Assembly: GCF_023053635.1 (NCBI RefSeq)
Contig: NC_086173.1
Location: 145,932,697-145,996,696 of the forward strand
Reading direction: 5' to 3'
Source of the DNA: Elgaria multicarinata webbii
Taxonomy: Eukaryota > Chordata > Lepidosauria > Squamata > Anguidae
Length of the DNA stretch: 64,000 bases
Below are positions 1 to 10,734 of the stretch, piece by piece. A program made the translations under genes and the position numbers. The notes beneath the pieces were generated by a model that worked only from the letters and a program-made list of their open reading frames with translations, made no database searches and was not told the DNA's origin. Positions within the stretch are counted from its first letter, which is position 1. Every line of letters starts with the position of its first letter.

Positions 1-1027
1 GCATTCCCATTCATAAGAAAACTCTTGGCTGTTTGTAACATTTGGCAACTAACCTGTGCAGAGGGATAGATCTGCACTGGTATTTTAATGTAGGCTCACT
101 CCAAAAAGACCCGAACTAAAGCAGATCTTCCATTTTTCTTTTTCTTTTTTAAAGCAACAGATGGATTTCAAGAACTGAGAAAGATCTTTCTCCTTTCAAG
201 GAGCCATATGGCTGAAATCGCTCACCGAGGTTCCTGGTCAGATTGTTGGCTCCTTCAGCCTTTTGAGTTATGAGATTCAGTAGAAGAACATCTATCACAG
301 CTACTGAATATAGTTATAGGAACAGACTTTGAAAGATGTTCTGTTTGTTTTGAAGGGGTGGGGTAAAGGGATTGTCAGAATCCTTAAAATCACTGGGCTG
401 GGGAGGGGGGTACTGGGGGCTCTGAAACCAAACCTTTACTGTAACTGCTGTCAGTGTACATAACAGTTAAAGAAATGAAAATAAATAGCCATAATATAGT
501 CTTATCAGTAGTTCATGTTTGCATAGTAGGGTGTAAAAGACAAGTTATAGGCAAGGGGGGAAAGACAGCCATCTTCCCACCCATAGATGGGTCGCTCAAC
601 CATGTGTTGGAACTAGACTAGCAAATTTACCAGGGACAATTCTTATTTATAACAGGAATGGGGAGATGTGAGCTCCTTCTGCGGGTTGCTGCACCATCTG
701 TAATCCTTGGAGCGATGTGTGGGGGAGCTGGAAGATAAAATGTAAGGGACACCATAGTATTTCCAATTTATACTTGATTATCAGTACCAAGTTAAATTAT
801 GTATTTTTAACTCAGGAATAACCTTGTCCTTCCATGATCACACCAAGATATAAAGTCAGCTCATGGTTGTAGACAGCTGGATATCTTTTTCCAGTGCCTA
901 GCCATAATATTATGATAATGTCAAAGCATTTATTTTTTAAATAGAGTACGTACCACAGTGAATGCCACCATCTGTTTCTAGTATAGCATTGAAAAGGCAG
1001 ATTTAGCTTCAAGCATTACTTTGTTTA
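1..1027. other. Intergenic, no feature recognised
   Basis: No open frame here resembles a known protein, and I see no RNA gene or clear repeat consensus. The stretch is AT-rich with short homopolymer runs. Confidence 0.5.
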
Positions 1028-1170
1028 GCCCAGTCTTTCCCAACTGTGGGCCCCCAGAAGTTGCTGGACTACAACTCCTATCATCCCATGCCATTGCCCA
1101 TGCTGATGGGGATGATGGAACATATAGTCCAGCAACACCTGGGGACCCAAAGTTGGTTATGTCTGGGGCA
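1028..1170. repeat. Palindromic miniature DNA transposon (hAT-like)
   Basis: An imperfect inverted repeat. The left half reads towards GGACTACAACTCCTATCATC and the right half is its approximate reverse complement, ending in TAGTCCAGCAACACCTGGGG. The same pattern recurs at 5836-5970, 60901-61030 and 63380-63515. The palindrome is seen directly; the hAT assignment is inferred from the CAGGGGTGGGCAA-type ends of the better copies. Confidence 0.6.
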
Positions 1171-1276
1171 TATCTATATCTGAAAAGTTCCCCCTCCATC
1201 CAAATTCTGAACATGCACCATATAATGCTTGGCTCTACTGTTGCAGAGGGCCACACAAGATTTCTCTCTGAAAAAT

Positions 1277-1845
1277 CATAGAATCATAGAATAGCAGAGT
1301 TGGAAGGGTCCTAAAAGGCCATCAAGTCCAACCCCCTGCTCAATGCAGGAATCCACCCTAAAGCATCCCTGACAGATGGTTGTCCAGCTGCCTCTTGAAG
1401 GCCTCTAGTGTGGGAGAGCCCACAACCTCCCTAGTCATACTGTTGTAAAAGTCAGGAAGTTTTTCCTGATGTCCAGCTGGAATCTGGCTTCCTTTAACTT
1501 GAGCCCGTTATTCCGTGTCCTGCACTCTGGGAGGATCGAGAAGAGATCCTGGCCCTCCTCTGTGTGACCACCTTTTAAGTATTTGAAGAGTGCTATCATG
1601 TCTCCCCTCAATCTTCTCTTCTCCAGGCTAAACATGCCCAGTTCCTTCAGTCTCTCTTCATAGGGCTTTGTTTCCAGACCCCTGATCATCCTGGTTGCCC
1701 TCGTCTGAACACGCTCCAGCTTGTCTGCGTCCTTGAATTGTGGAGCCCAGAACTGGATGCAATACTCTAGATGAGGCCTAACCAGGGCCGAATAGAGAGG
1801 AACCAGTAGCTCACGTGATTTGGAGTGAATATTCAATTCACTCTA
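1277..1845 (-). mobile_element. CR1 LINE, 3' fragment (antisense)
   Basis: On the minus strand, 1435-1836 translates to the C-terminal end of a CR1 reverse-transcriptase ORF ([20 protein letters not shown], then [16 protein letters not shown] and [20 protein letters not shown]). The 3' end at low coordinates carries the CR1 ATTCTATGATTCTATGA tail. It is 5'-truncated and lacks the upstream reverse-transcriptase motifs, so it is an immobile fossil. Confidence 0.92.
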
Positions 1846-3435
1846 CTAAGTTAATGTAGTCAGCCTTTCAGAGTAAGACAGACCCCCACATTTTAAAAAC
1901 ATAAACAAAATGTTTATCAAGTAGAAAAAAAGTTTGGCTAGCTGACTGTTGGAGAAGACAGATTTTTAAAAGCACTTCTAAAATTAGAAAAGTTCTCACA
2001 AATTTGGTCTCTTCACCTTCTGCAGTATTTTGCTTGTATCTCTTGCGTACCTAGTCCTCACCCACGTAGTCCTTAAATCACTATGAGAGACCACCGTCGC
2101 CCACTTGAATCTTTTGTTCTCTATGAAAATAACTTTGAGAAGCCTAATTAATCCGAATCTGATCAGGTCCAAGCAGCAGCTTTCAACCTCTGAACAATAG
2201 TGGCACCTTCTTCCCGGCATAGAGGAGCCAAGCTGTCTGGTTCTGCTGCTTCAATTACATTATGGCGTCACGTACACATTATTTCCCATCATTGGTCTGC
2301 TTCCAGGAGTGTGGAACATGCTTCGCCTGCCCATAAAAAAAATAAATCAACAAATTTGACAACTAGTACAAAGTTATTTGCTGATGCATCGTCATGCAAC
2401 CACCCCTGACCTTGCTCCAATAATGCAACTGAGGTCTATGATAGAGGCAGGGGAAGAAGAGAAGCCTTGCTATGCTGCTGTTCACAACTGTTTTTAAAAA
2501 GGGGTTGGATGAATACTCCAGCACTGCAAGGAGAACAAAGCCAGCATCTTTTTCTTTTTTAAGGTTCCGGAAATGCCAGGAGACAGAGGTTTTTTTGTAG
2601 CAATGTGTTTTGTATTCTATCCAACCATAGAGACAAAAAAACCAGCCCTGTTTTTTAACAGCCTGGTTTGAACAATGAGTGTCAACATAAGACCAAAAGC
2701 ATGAATTGGGGGGTGGGGAGGGGTGAAGCATCACAAAATGTGATAGGCATTATATAGGAGTATTAAACCTCTTTCAGTTCAAGGGCTGAATTCCGTTTTG
2801 GAGCGGCTCGTAGTGGCCACATTCAAGTAGTGGGCAGGGCCAGATGCAGAGGAGTGGGACCAAAAATTCCAGCATTTGAGCATAAAGCTCTTACTGCCAG
2901 GAGTTAAGCCTCAGTAGCGGCATTTCAACCACATGGGGGGAAGCCGCGTTTGCTTACCATCGCTTCTCTGCCCGTGCATTCATCCCTCATTACTTCGTCT
3001 TTTGAAATAGGAAGTAAACAACGTGCACGTGGCCCATTCAGTGGGCTGTTTTGATTTGCGCTACTTCTGCAGGAGATAGTGGCAACTTCCGACTTTGAAA
3101 AGAAGTCGGACTTACTGGGGTATATTTCTGTGGCGCGAGGAAGGCACTCATGAAAATCCGTGAGGGCCCAGTAACAAGCATGCAGTAAAACGCTTGTCTG
3201 ATGGAGCTCAGAATGGGGGGGGGGGGGGGAACTGCACAAAAGCCAGGAAAACATCAAACAATTAGTGGTTAGGGGAAAGAGATGTGGTTATCCGGGCAAC
3301 TCCAGGAATGCTGGATTTCGCACACACACACCTGGCCTAATATACACTGCTGTATAACATTAGGCCAGGGTGGGTGCAGATGCAAATCTGTGTTATATCA
3401 CAGACAATAGCCAATAAATGCCTGCGCAAAAGTCA
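1846..3435. other. Intergenic, no gene recognised; G15 tract
   Basis: No coding or RNA gene is supported. A 15-nt poly-G run lies at 3215-3229, and a small palindrome built on GGCCTAAT/ATTAGGCC at about 3334-3370. The open frames here are short and lack recognisable domains. Confidence 0.45.
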
Positions 3436-3555
3436 GGCCAGATCTACACCAAGCAGGATATAACACACTGAAAGCGGTATATGGAATGTGTCATGGGCCC
3501 CCACAGTTGTCAGTGCACTTCAGTACCGTTATAAAGTAGTAGTGTAGATCCTGCC
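3436..3555. mobile_element. 120-bp MITE with 3-bp target duplication (TCA)
   Basis: The ends are imperfect inverted repeats, GGCCAGATCTACACC at the left and GTGTAGATCCTGCC at the right. The trinucleotide TCA lies directly outside both ends (3433-3435 and 3556-3558). Three-bp target duplications are typical of PIF/Harbinger elements; that family assignment is inferred. Confidence 0.65.
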
Positions 3556-4410
3556 TCAGTCTTATTCAGCACAGCCATCTCAGTAGCAAATAATCAATTG
3601 GGGGTGGTGGTGGTGGTGTGGGGGGGGGAAGACTCCCATTTTCCCTAGATACGAATACAACTTATCCAGCGCAATCTTGGGAGTATGTGTCTGGGTCTTG
3701 CAATTTGTAGGACAATCCTAAGGATATTTGCTAAATATCTGGAAAGACCCAAATCTGGCTGTCTCCTAAACATCAAGATAAGATGCATTCAACTCAGGCT
3801 GCAATCCTATGCCCACTTAACTGGGAATAAAAACAACAAAACGTCTTGTTGCATCTCCAAGACTAACATATTTATTGTGACATAAGGTTCCATGTACCAG
3901 AGCCCACTTTTGGTTGCCTATGTGGGGAGGTGTAGATACCCTGAGTAAAGAGAGAAAAAGAAATTGCAGGGTTTGTGTGTGGGTTTGTCTGTGTGAGAGA
4001 GATTAAAAGATCAAGCAATTCAACAGAATACTTTAGGTGCATCACAGTACTTGGTGCAGCACAAATGAATATAGAATCCAATTAAAAGAATAAGGTCCAA
4101 TCAGCTAAATGTAGGAGAAAGTGCCACTGAATTCCGTGGGACTTACTTCTGAATAAACACCACCAGGATCCTGCTGTAAGCCTGCAATTCTAAGTCTGCT
4201 TATGACTAAAATCAGTGGGACCTGTTTCCAAAGTAACATGGTCAGGATTGAGCTGCAAAAGTTCTTCAGTTTAATTCCTCATACAGCAGCTAAAATGCAT
4301 CAAAAGGGGGTGTTTATAAAATTTGAATTTACTACAAAACATGTACATTTTCAATTAATAGTTGCTCCATAGCACATTTTGGGCATAACCAGGGACAGCG
4401 TCAAGAGTAG
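3556..4410. other. Intergenic with degraded palindromic repeats
   Basis: Contains fragments related to a repeat with the core GCAATCCTATGC and ACTTACTTCTGAATAAAC (about 3800-3830 and 4110-4250). Other copies are near 7250, 11665, 41340 and 47270. No gene is supported. Confidence 0.45.
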
Positions 4411-5095
4411 GATCATAGAATAGTAGAGTTGGAAGGGGCCTATAAGGCCATCGAGTCCAACCCCCTGCTCAATGCAGGAATCCACCTCAAAGTTTACCCG
4501 ACAGATGGTTGTCCAGCTGCCTCTTCTAGTGTGGGAGAGCCCACAAACTCCCTAGGTAATTGGTTCCATTGTCATACTGCTCTAACAGGAAGTTTTTCCT
4601 GATGTCCAGCCAGAATCTGGCTTCCTGTAACTTGAGCCCATTATTCCATGTCCTGCACTCTGGGAGGATCTAGAAGAGATCCCGGCCCTCCTCTGTGTGA
4701 CAACCTTTCAAGTATTTGAAGCGTGCTATCATGTTTCCCCTCAATCTTCTCTTCTCCAGGCTAAACATGCCCAGTTCTTTCAGTCTCTCCTCATAGGGCG
4801 AGAGATCCAGATCCCCGGTCATCCTCATTGCCCTCCTCTGAAAATGCTCCAGCTTGTCTGCATCCTTCTTGAAGTGTGGTGCCCAGAACTGGACGCAATA
4901 TTCCAGATGAGGCCTAACCAGTGCTGAATAGAGGGGAACCAGTACCTCGTGCAATCTGGAAACTATTCAAATTGCACGAGGTTTGAATAGTTTCCAATAG
5001 TTAATAATAACTATTCTATTAATGCAGCCCAAAATAGCATTTGCTTTTTTTGCAGCCACATCACACTGTTGGCTCATAGCTTGTGATCTACAAGG
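4411..5095 (-). mobile_element. CR1 LINE, 3' fragment (antisense) with internal insertion
   Basis: The minus-strand frame 4670-4954 encodes the CR1 ORF2 C-terminal segment ([32 protein letters not shown]). The ATTCTATGAT-type 3' tail lies near 4411. CR1-like sequence resumes after about 5015, where TTAATGCAGCCCAAAATAGC matches the usual CR1 continuation. The two parts are separated by the rearranged segment at 4945-4995. Confidence 0.88.
4945..4995. repeat. Interleaved inverted repeats inside CR1
   Basis: Four adjacent blocks run in the order A-B-A'-B'. A (4945-4955, CCTCGTGCAAT) is the reverse complement of A' (4971-4981). B (4958-4971, GGAAACTATTCAAA) is the reverse complement of B' (4982-4995). 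Both pairs are perfect. Confidence 0.85.
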
Positions 5096-5835
5096 CATGG
5101 TTGGGCACCCGTGTGGTCTCACATTCCAGCAGGGCCCCACTAACAACAGCCTCCTTGGAATTTCTCCGCCTTTTCACCATTGCAACCTGCTTTTCATCTG
5201 CCTCTTGCTCTGGCCAGACAACGGTGATGGTGAGAAGGAGCAGCAGATGCCGCTGCCTACTTGCTCCCTGGCTCTCTTCCTGTCAAGCAAGCAAGTCATG
5301 GCAATGATGAGAAAGAGAATGAGGAGGAAGAGCAGCTGGTGACAATGGTGATGAGAAGGTAGATTCACTGGGGCCCACTGACGATGTCATGCGTAAGGGC
5401 CCTCAAAAACCTGGAGCTGGCACCAGGCCTAACAAAACCTCTCTCCTTTTGGCTGGTTGTGTCTTCATGCCATTTCACGGTACACGGACAGAATTTCAGG
5501 CTGAATGAAAGAACACTTCAGTTTCAGGTGGAGAGGGCGCAAGGCTCAATACGCTGAAAAATATGTTGCCCAAATAAGATGGGACAAATGGAAGCCAAAA
5601 AGAAATTTTGCATAATCATAGTAGGTTTCCTAATGAGAATCGTGGGCGGGGGGGGTGGAGAGGGGGAGGGAGAGAGACCCCTTATTATTGTAAATTCGGT
5701 ATCCAAGTTCCAGAAGCACTTAGTTTTAGTCGCAGCACACACACACATACCCTCTACCTCAAAATAAAGTCACCCAAATGTCAAAATTAGGAATATGGAT
5801 TAGTAATTTGGGCTGCAACCTACATCAAGCTCAAG
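5096..5835. other. Intergenic, no gene recognised
   Basis: Short overlapping open frames are present but show no domain or conserved motif. G-rich and CA-repeat patches lie around 5645-5755. Confidence 0.4.
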
Positions 5836-5970
5836 CAGAGGTGGTCAACTTGAGGCCTTCCAGATGTTTGGCCTACAACTTCCATCAGCCCTAGCCAGCA
5901 TAGTCAATGGTGAGGCATGCTGGGTGTCGTAGGCCAAAACAGCTGGAGGGCCACAAATTGCCCACCCCTG
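5836..5970. mobile_element. hAT-like MITE, well-preserved copy
   Basis: This 135-bp element begins CAGAGGTGGTCAAC and ends TTGCCCACCCCTG, which are near-perfect terminal inverted repeats. The interior is palindromic around CCCTAGCCAGCATAG. I do not see a matching 8-bp flank, so the target duplication has decayed or the edges differ slightly. Confidence 0.7.
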
Positions 5971-6831
5971 CCAATGGCAAAATTCCCATGATGTAACTTA
6001 AAATTATTTTTTTTAAAAAAGAGAAATGGATTGCAGTCTTTGATGCTCAGTTATTTATTCTGCATTTGCCTTGGCGATAGTGAAATATCAGTAAGTGCCT
6101 GATAAAGGATTATATAAAAAGACATTATATATGCACATTAGTATATTCTACAGGAATGATAAATTGATGGCCATATTCTTCAATAACCATCATCTCTTGG
6201 GAAGAGCACAGGGGTGGAGAGAGGCAACAGTAAGTTTCCATCATCCAACTAATCCCTTCATTTTATTTTATGACTGACTTATAAAACGTAGATATGCATT
6301 TATTTCTTTTAAAAATACAGCTGCTCTTCCTGGTTAAGACTATTCTTAATCTCTAATGCTTTATTAAGATACAGGAAAAAACTTTAATGGAATGTGGTTA
6401 TTAAAAGCTGGCTCGAGCTCGATTCATTTTGAAAGCAAAATCGCTGGAAGTGCATACAAACAAGACCCACGGAAAATAAGCTATTCCAGTTTAACCTGCC
6501 CCTTTGTTTCTCTGTACCTTCAATGAGGATATCATTAAGGCTTCCTGGCTTCCCTCCTTCCTCCCTCCAAGAAATTTCTCTCACCTTTAAACTTCACTTT
6601 GATCAGCTTGTCTTATTGGCCAGGTTTCTTTCATATTTAAAAAATAAGAGGAAAACTTAACAAGCCTGATCAAGACACACTGTTTTGCCTCATTGCTTTA
6701 AATGTGTATTCTACACACATACAAGGTCGTGTGGTAGTGAGCACAGATTTCAGTTATCTCAAGAATCTCACTTCTAATTTAAAAAAGTACAACCCAGTTT
6801 TCTAGCCCTCATGGCAACAAAAATAGACTTG

Positions 6832-6972
6832 GGCCATAGCTAGACCTACGATTTATCCCTGGATCATCCAGGGGTCAAACCTGTTCATCTAGGTGACACA
6901 AAGGGGATCCAGTGCTCAGGCAGGGGCGAACCCTGGATGATCCCAGGATAACCCTTAGGTCTAGCTGTGGCC
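6832..6972. mobile_element. 141-bp MITE with 3-bp target duplication (TTG)
   Basis: The ends GGCCATAGCTAGACCTA and TAGGTCTAGCTGTGGCC form an inverted repeat with two mismatches. TTG lies immediately outside on both sides (6829-6831 and 6973-6975). The interior is also partly palindromic (GGATCATCC / GGATGATCC). Probably a Harbinger-type non-autonomous element. Confidence 0.72.
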
Positions 6973-7249
6973 TTGAAAACATGGAGACAATGCCTGGGAA
7001 AATCTCAGGAGCCAGAGAAAGGCTGAGCAGGATCTTCCACCAGCAGGCATTCCCAGCACCTTGCATCCCTCTTTGCCCTTTCCTGTCACCTGCAGAAGCG
7101 GAACAAAATATTCAAATATACGTAAATTTGCTTAATGTGCATAAGGCATCCAGGCCACAGAACTCGACTTTTCTTGATGAAGAATCTGTACCTCCTTGGA
7201 GCAGAGTTTTGTCGGGAAGCGTGGAATAAAACAGTCCTCTTTGTACTTC

Positions 7250-7350
7250 AGTGCAATGCTATGCAAGTTTACTCAGAAGTAGCTCCCACCATGTCAAATG
7301 GGATCCCCCCACCCCGGTAAGTGTGCACAGGACTGCAGCCTGAAAATTTA
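7250..7350. repeat. Palindromic interspersed repeat
   Basis: Imperfect inverted repeat with GCAATGCTATGCAAGTTTAC at the left and GTAAGTGTGCACAGGACTGC at the right. Related to the copies at 41340-41441 and 47270-47350. Confidence 0.55.
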
Positions 7351-7397
7351 TCATCACAGAAACAGCTCTCAGCAGAGGGGTGTTACAAGGAGGATCT

Positions 7398-8527
7398 TCA
7401 GGAAGACTCTATTTCCTGCTCTCTTGGGGCACTTGCATTGGTGCCGGGGCTTTTCGTGGTGCCTTTGAAGTGGACTCTCCGATGGCTAACCAGGTGCGAG
7501 CTCTGGTTAAACCGCTTCCCGCACTCGGGGCACTCGTAGGGCTTCTCGCCCGTGTGGATCCGCTGGTGCTTGTTCAAGTCCGAGTTCCGGATGAAGCTCC
7601 TGCCACACTCAAGGCACTTGAACGGCCGGTCTCCCGTGTGCATGCGCTGGTGGGCCAGCAGGGCGGAGCTGTAGCTGAAAGTCTTCCCGCACAGCAGGCA
7701 TTTGTAGCGCCGGTCTTCCTGGTGGGATTTGCGGTGCACCAGGAGCTGGTGGATCATGCGGAAGCTGGCCGGGCAGTCGGGACACGCGTGGAGCTTCTCG
7801 GTGTGCGTCTTCTGGTGGGAGATGAGGTGCGACTTGTGACCGAACCGCCGGTCGCACTCAGTGCAGATGTAGGGCTTCTCGCCCGTGTGGGTCCGCTGGT
7901 GGGCTGAGAGGTTGGAGCTGGTGCTGAAGCATTTCCCGCAGTCCTGGCACTCGTAGGGCTTCTCGCCCGTGTGGGTCCGCTCGTGGGCTCGGAGCTGCGA
8001 GCTCTGCCGGAAGCCCCGGCCGCAGATGGAGCACTTGTACGGCTTCTCCCCCGTGTGGATCCGCCAGTGCTTGATGAGCACCGAACCTTCGCTGAAGCAC
8101 CGGCCGCAATCCGAGCAGACATAGGACTTCTCCCCAGTGTGGGTCCGGCGGTGCACGATGAGCGCCGAGCTGGTGTTGAAGCTTTTCCCACAATCGGTGC
8201 ACTTGTACGGCTTCTCCCCCGTATGGAGCCGCCGGTGGGTCAAAAGGCTGGAACTGTGGCGGAAGCTTTTGTCGCAGACGTCACACTTGAACGGCCTGTC
8301 GTTCGGGTGGATTCTGGGAGGGCCATCTTCATAGTTGAAACAGATGTCCCCTGCGAACGTATCCCCGTGGGGTTCCAGATCCCCCTTGTGGGATTCTGGC
8401 TGCTCAGAATCCAGGAAATCTTCGCTCTCCTCTGACAACATCTCAAGCGGTTGTTTGGGATCCACCGGCAGAGGATTCATTCGTTGGGGAATTTCCTCTT
8501 CATTTTCTCTCTTAATCCAATCTTCAC
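7398..8527 (-). CDS. C2H2 zinc-finger protein, last coding exon (ten fingers)
   Basis: Minus-strand exon encoding ten tandem C2H2 fingers, presumably a sequence-specific nuclear DNA-binding protein. The frame is open from 8480, the first in-frame ATG, to the stop at 7398. It also runs open upstream to a plausible acceptor (AG at 8528-8529), adding residues [15 protein letters not shown] before that ATG, so I read this as the 3'-terminal exon of a longer gene. An acidic, Ser/Pro-rich stretch of about 65 residues precedes the fingers. All ten fingers keep both Cys and both His. Linkers are mostly HTGEKPY, but finger 6 ends HTEKLH and finger 7 ends HQEDRRY, so the array is effectively 6+1+3. No KRAB or SCAN box is recognisable within 2 kb upstream, so the orthologue cannot be named. 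The exon is GC-rich relative to its flanks. Confidence 0.92.
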
Positions 8528-10190
8528 CTGCTATGATGGTTTTAAAAAAAAGTCTACTGTCAGCCAGTCACTCCCCACAATGAGGCCAAAGGCAATTTGA
8601 GTGAGTGGTTCTCTCCTTTACACACATCACTGTTTTAGATCCTGAATTGTAAGGAGAAAGATGATGCACTATCAGGACTGCAAATTTAGATCAGCTTGAT
8701 TGTTTGACATTGCCTGGGCCTTAGTCCATGCCAGGCAGACCTGCCTGGTGTTGTATAAAGCCCATCAGATGGGCTCAGAGGCAACACCAAATTGGGCCCT
8801 CTTATTACAGCAAAAGACTGTCTCCCTAGAACTTGCATTTTTGGGACTGTAAACCAGACAAGTACATACAAAAATGTACCTCCCATGTGTATCTCTGTAT
8901 CACACACTAGCTTCAACAGCATAGTAAGCTGCCTTATATGGAGTCAGACCATTGGCCCATCTACCCCAATACTCTGAAATAACACAGCCTTTGCCACTTC
9001 AGTGACACTGGAATCTATCTTCTCCCCTGTCATCCTAATTTTTCCTCATGCCCAAATTTGATTTTTGAGCTTTCTCAAGACCTTACAGTAGTATGAAAAA
9101 TACTTGTAAGTATGAAAATACTTGTATGATAAATAAATTTGGATTAAAGCATGAGCTAGGCATGCAACTGATAGCACAAGGGTGTGAAACTTCAGGTGGT
9201 CCAAGGGTGAATTTCCACTCCCTGGACACCCCCACCCCAGGGGCAGCACTCCAGCCACCGCACTGCATGCAGTGACCCCCCCCCACAAAAAAGATGCCAC
9301 CAATATCTGACACCAAATTACCATGGACGCTCAAAAGGGCAAAATTTTGCTTGAAAACAAGCTAAATTTAGCACGTGGGAGTCTCTGTAGCGGATTGCCG
9401 CCAGATTTCGGTGGCAACCCACCCTGTCCCGTTGCCCCACACACCTCCAGTTGCACTACCAAATTTCAGTATTATGGGGAGAGCCACCCTGTGATAGCAC
9501 AACCCCCTTAGCACGTGACAAACTCTGTCTACCTGGTTTCAGTTGGCTCATAGTCACTTTTTTTTGCCAATCTTCCCTTATTTACCTTTCCATTCTGCCA
9601 TATGAGGAATGTTGTGTTACTGCAGAAGCTTACTCCCTTTTGCCCCACAGAGACTAGCCCTATTTTCTCTCACTAAGAGGCACATCACTTGCTTAACACA
9701 AGATCATTTGCCTCTTGAGCACCAGTGCTGTAATCAGGGTACTTCTAAAACTAGAAGGATAAAAACGGGGTGGATTTTTTGGACTCTTCCAATACTTGGT
9801 TACAGGTGAAACCAGGATCCTAATCCAGGTTGCAAATTGCAAGTAAACAGCCTTAGAGTGGAAATTAATCCAAATCAATTTACGAGTATAGAAGGCAGAT
9901 ATCGCCATTCATTTTGAGATGGTAAAGAGAAAGTAAAAAAAAAAATCATAAAATAAAACAACGTGTTTCTAGGATGCATTTCTAGTTAAAAAAAGAAAAG
10001 AAAGAAAAGTAAACAAACAATATGCAGCAATGATCTTTCTGCTTCTTTATGGGTGTTTTAGGATACAGGGCTTGGCGTTTTCTTTTTGAAAGGAAGCCAG
10101 CAAGTTCTTCACCTGCCTTGGCCCTGCTGTCTGAATGCTCATGCAAACGCTCCTATCTCGATTCGGATTGAGCCAACAGAGCAACCAGCA
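8528..10190. other. Probable ZNF intron/upstream sequence with repeats
   Basis: No further ZNF exon is recognisable on the minus strand. An interspersed repeat containing AAGCTGCCTTATATGGAGTC lies near 8925-8985. G/C-rich repeat-like sequence with two TAGCACGTG copies is at about 9369 and 9509. Confidence 0.45.
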
Positions 10191-10442
10191 AGACACTCCA
10201 GTCGTAACCATATTTATTGGCAGCATCAGTTTCCTTGGGAGGCACCCACAGAGCGGTCCTCCTCATCCTTTATCCCCCTCCAGCCCCACCGCGGGCACTT
10301 ACCGGGGTCCATCCCTCTACTCCGGCGTTTGTTTGGGTTTTTATCCTGATGAGGATCCGGGGCGCAACGCAGCAGAGCAAACACCCATCTCACAGTCAGA
10401 GTCCGGCCGAATTCCTGTGGCCTTTTGTGTCGCCCCCGATAA

Positions 10443-10462
10443 GCACCTTGGGAAATGTAGTC
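10443..10462 (-). promoter_or_regulatory. ZNF143/Staf-like motif 1
   Basis: The minus strand reads GACTACATTTCCCAAGGTGC, close to the known ACTACAnnTCCCAG core that binds ZNF143 in many vertebrate promoters. One core base differs (CCCAA instead of CCCAG). Confidence 0.5.
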
Positions 10463-10496
10463 TTGGTGGCAAAGAGGTGGAAGGGCTCCGGGCAGG

Positions 10497-10517
10497 GCAC
10501 TCTGGGAATTGTAGTTC
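10497..10517 (-). promoter_or_regulatory. ZNF143/Staf-like motif 2
   Basis: The minus strand reads ACTACAATTCCCAGAGTGC, an essentially full match to the ZNF143 consensus ACTACAnnTCCCAGnrTGC. It lies 54 bp from motif 1 in the same orientation. Confidence 0.62.
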
Positions 10518-10734
10518 TATTTGGGCTGGATGCTTTGAGCGCTTGGAACTCTGTTGGGCGGTCAGGGAAGGACTTTAGAGCAGAAGTCCGGGGGGCCTCA
10601 CTCATGTACGAGGGCCCGCGAACGAAGCAAGGCTGGCTCACCACATTTTGAAGAGAGTGAAGTAATGCAAGTTACGATCTACAGAAGGTCCCCTAGTAAG
10701 GCTACTCAGTTCAAAGCTCAACCCACCCACAGTA

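Larger units (their letters stand above)
10200..10620 (-). promoter_or_regulatory. GC-rich promoter-like block, possible ZNF promoter
   Basis: Locally GC- and CpG-rich sequence in AT-rich surroundings, with two copies of a ZNF143/Staf-like motif, both on the minus strand. It lies about 2 kb upstream of the zinc-finger exon and could be its promoter with an unrecognised 5' exon. That link is inferred from position and strand. No protein-coding exon is evident inside it. Confidence 0.5.

Noticed and set aside
7380-7907. 175-residue plus-strand open frame over the zinc-finger exon, and other long antisense frames to 8583
   Set aside because: These are antisense shadows of the GC-rich finger repeats; their translation is repetitive and has no domain.
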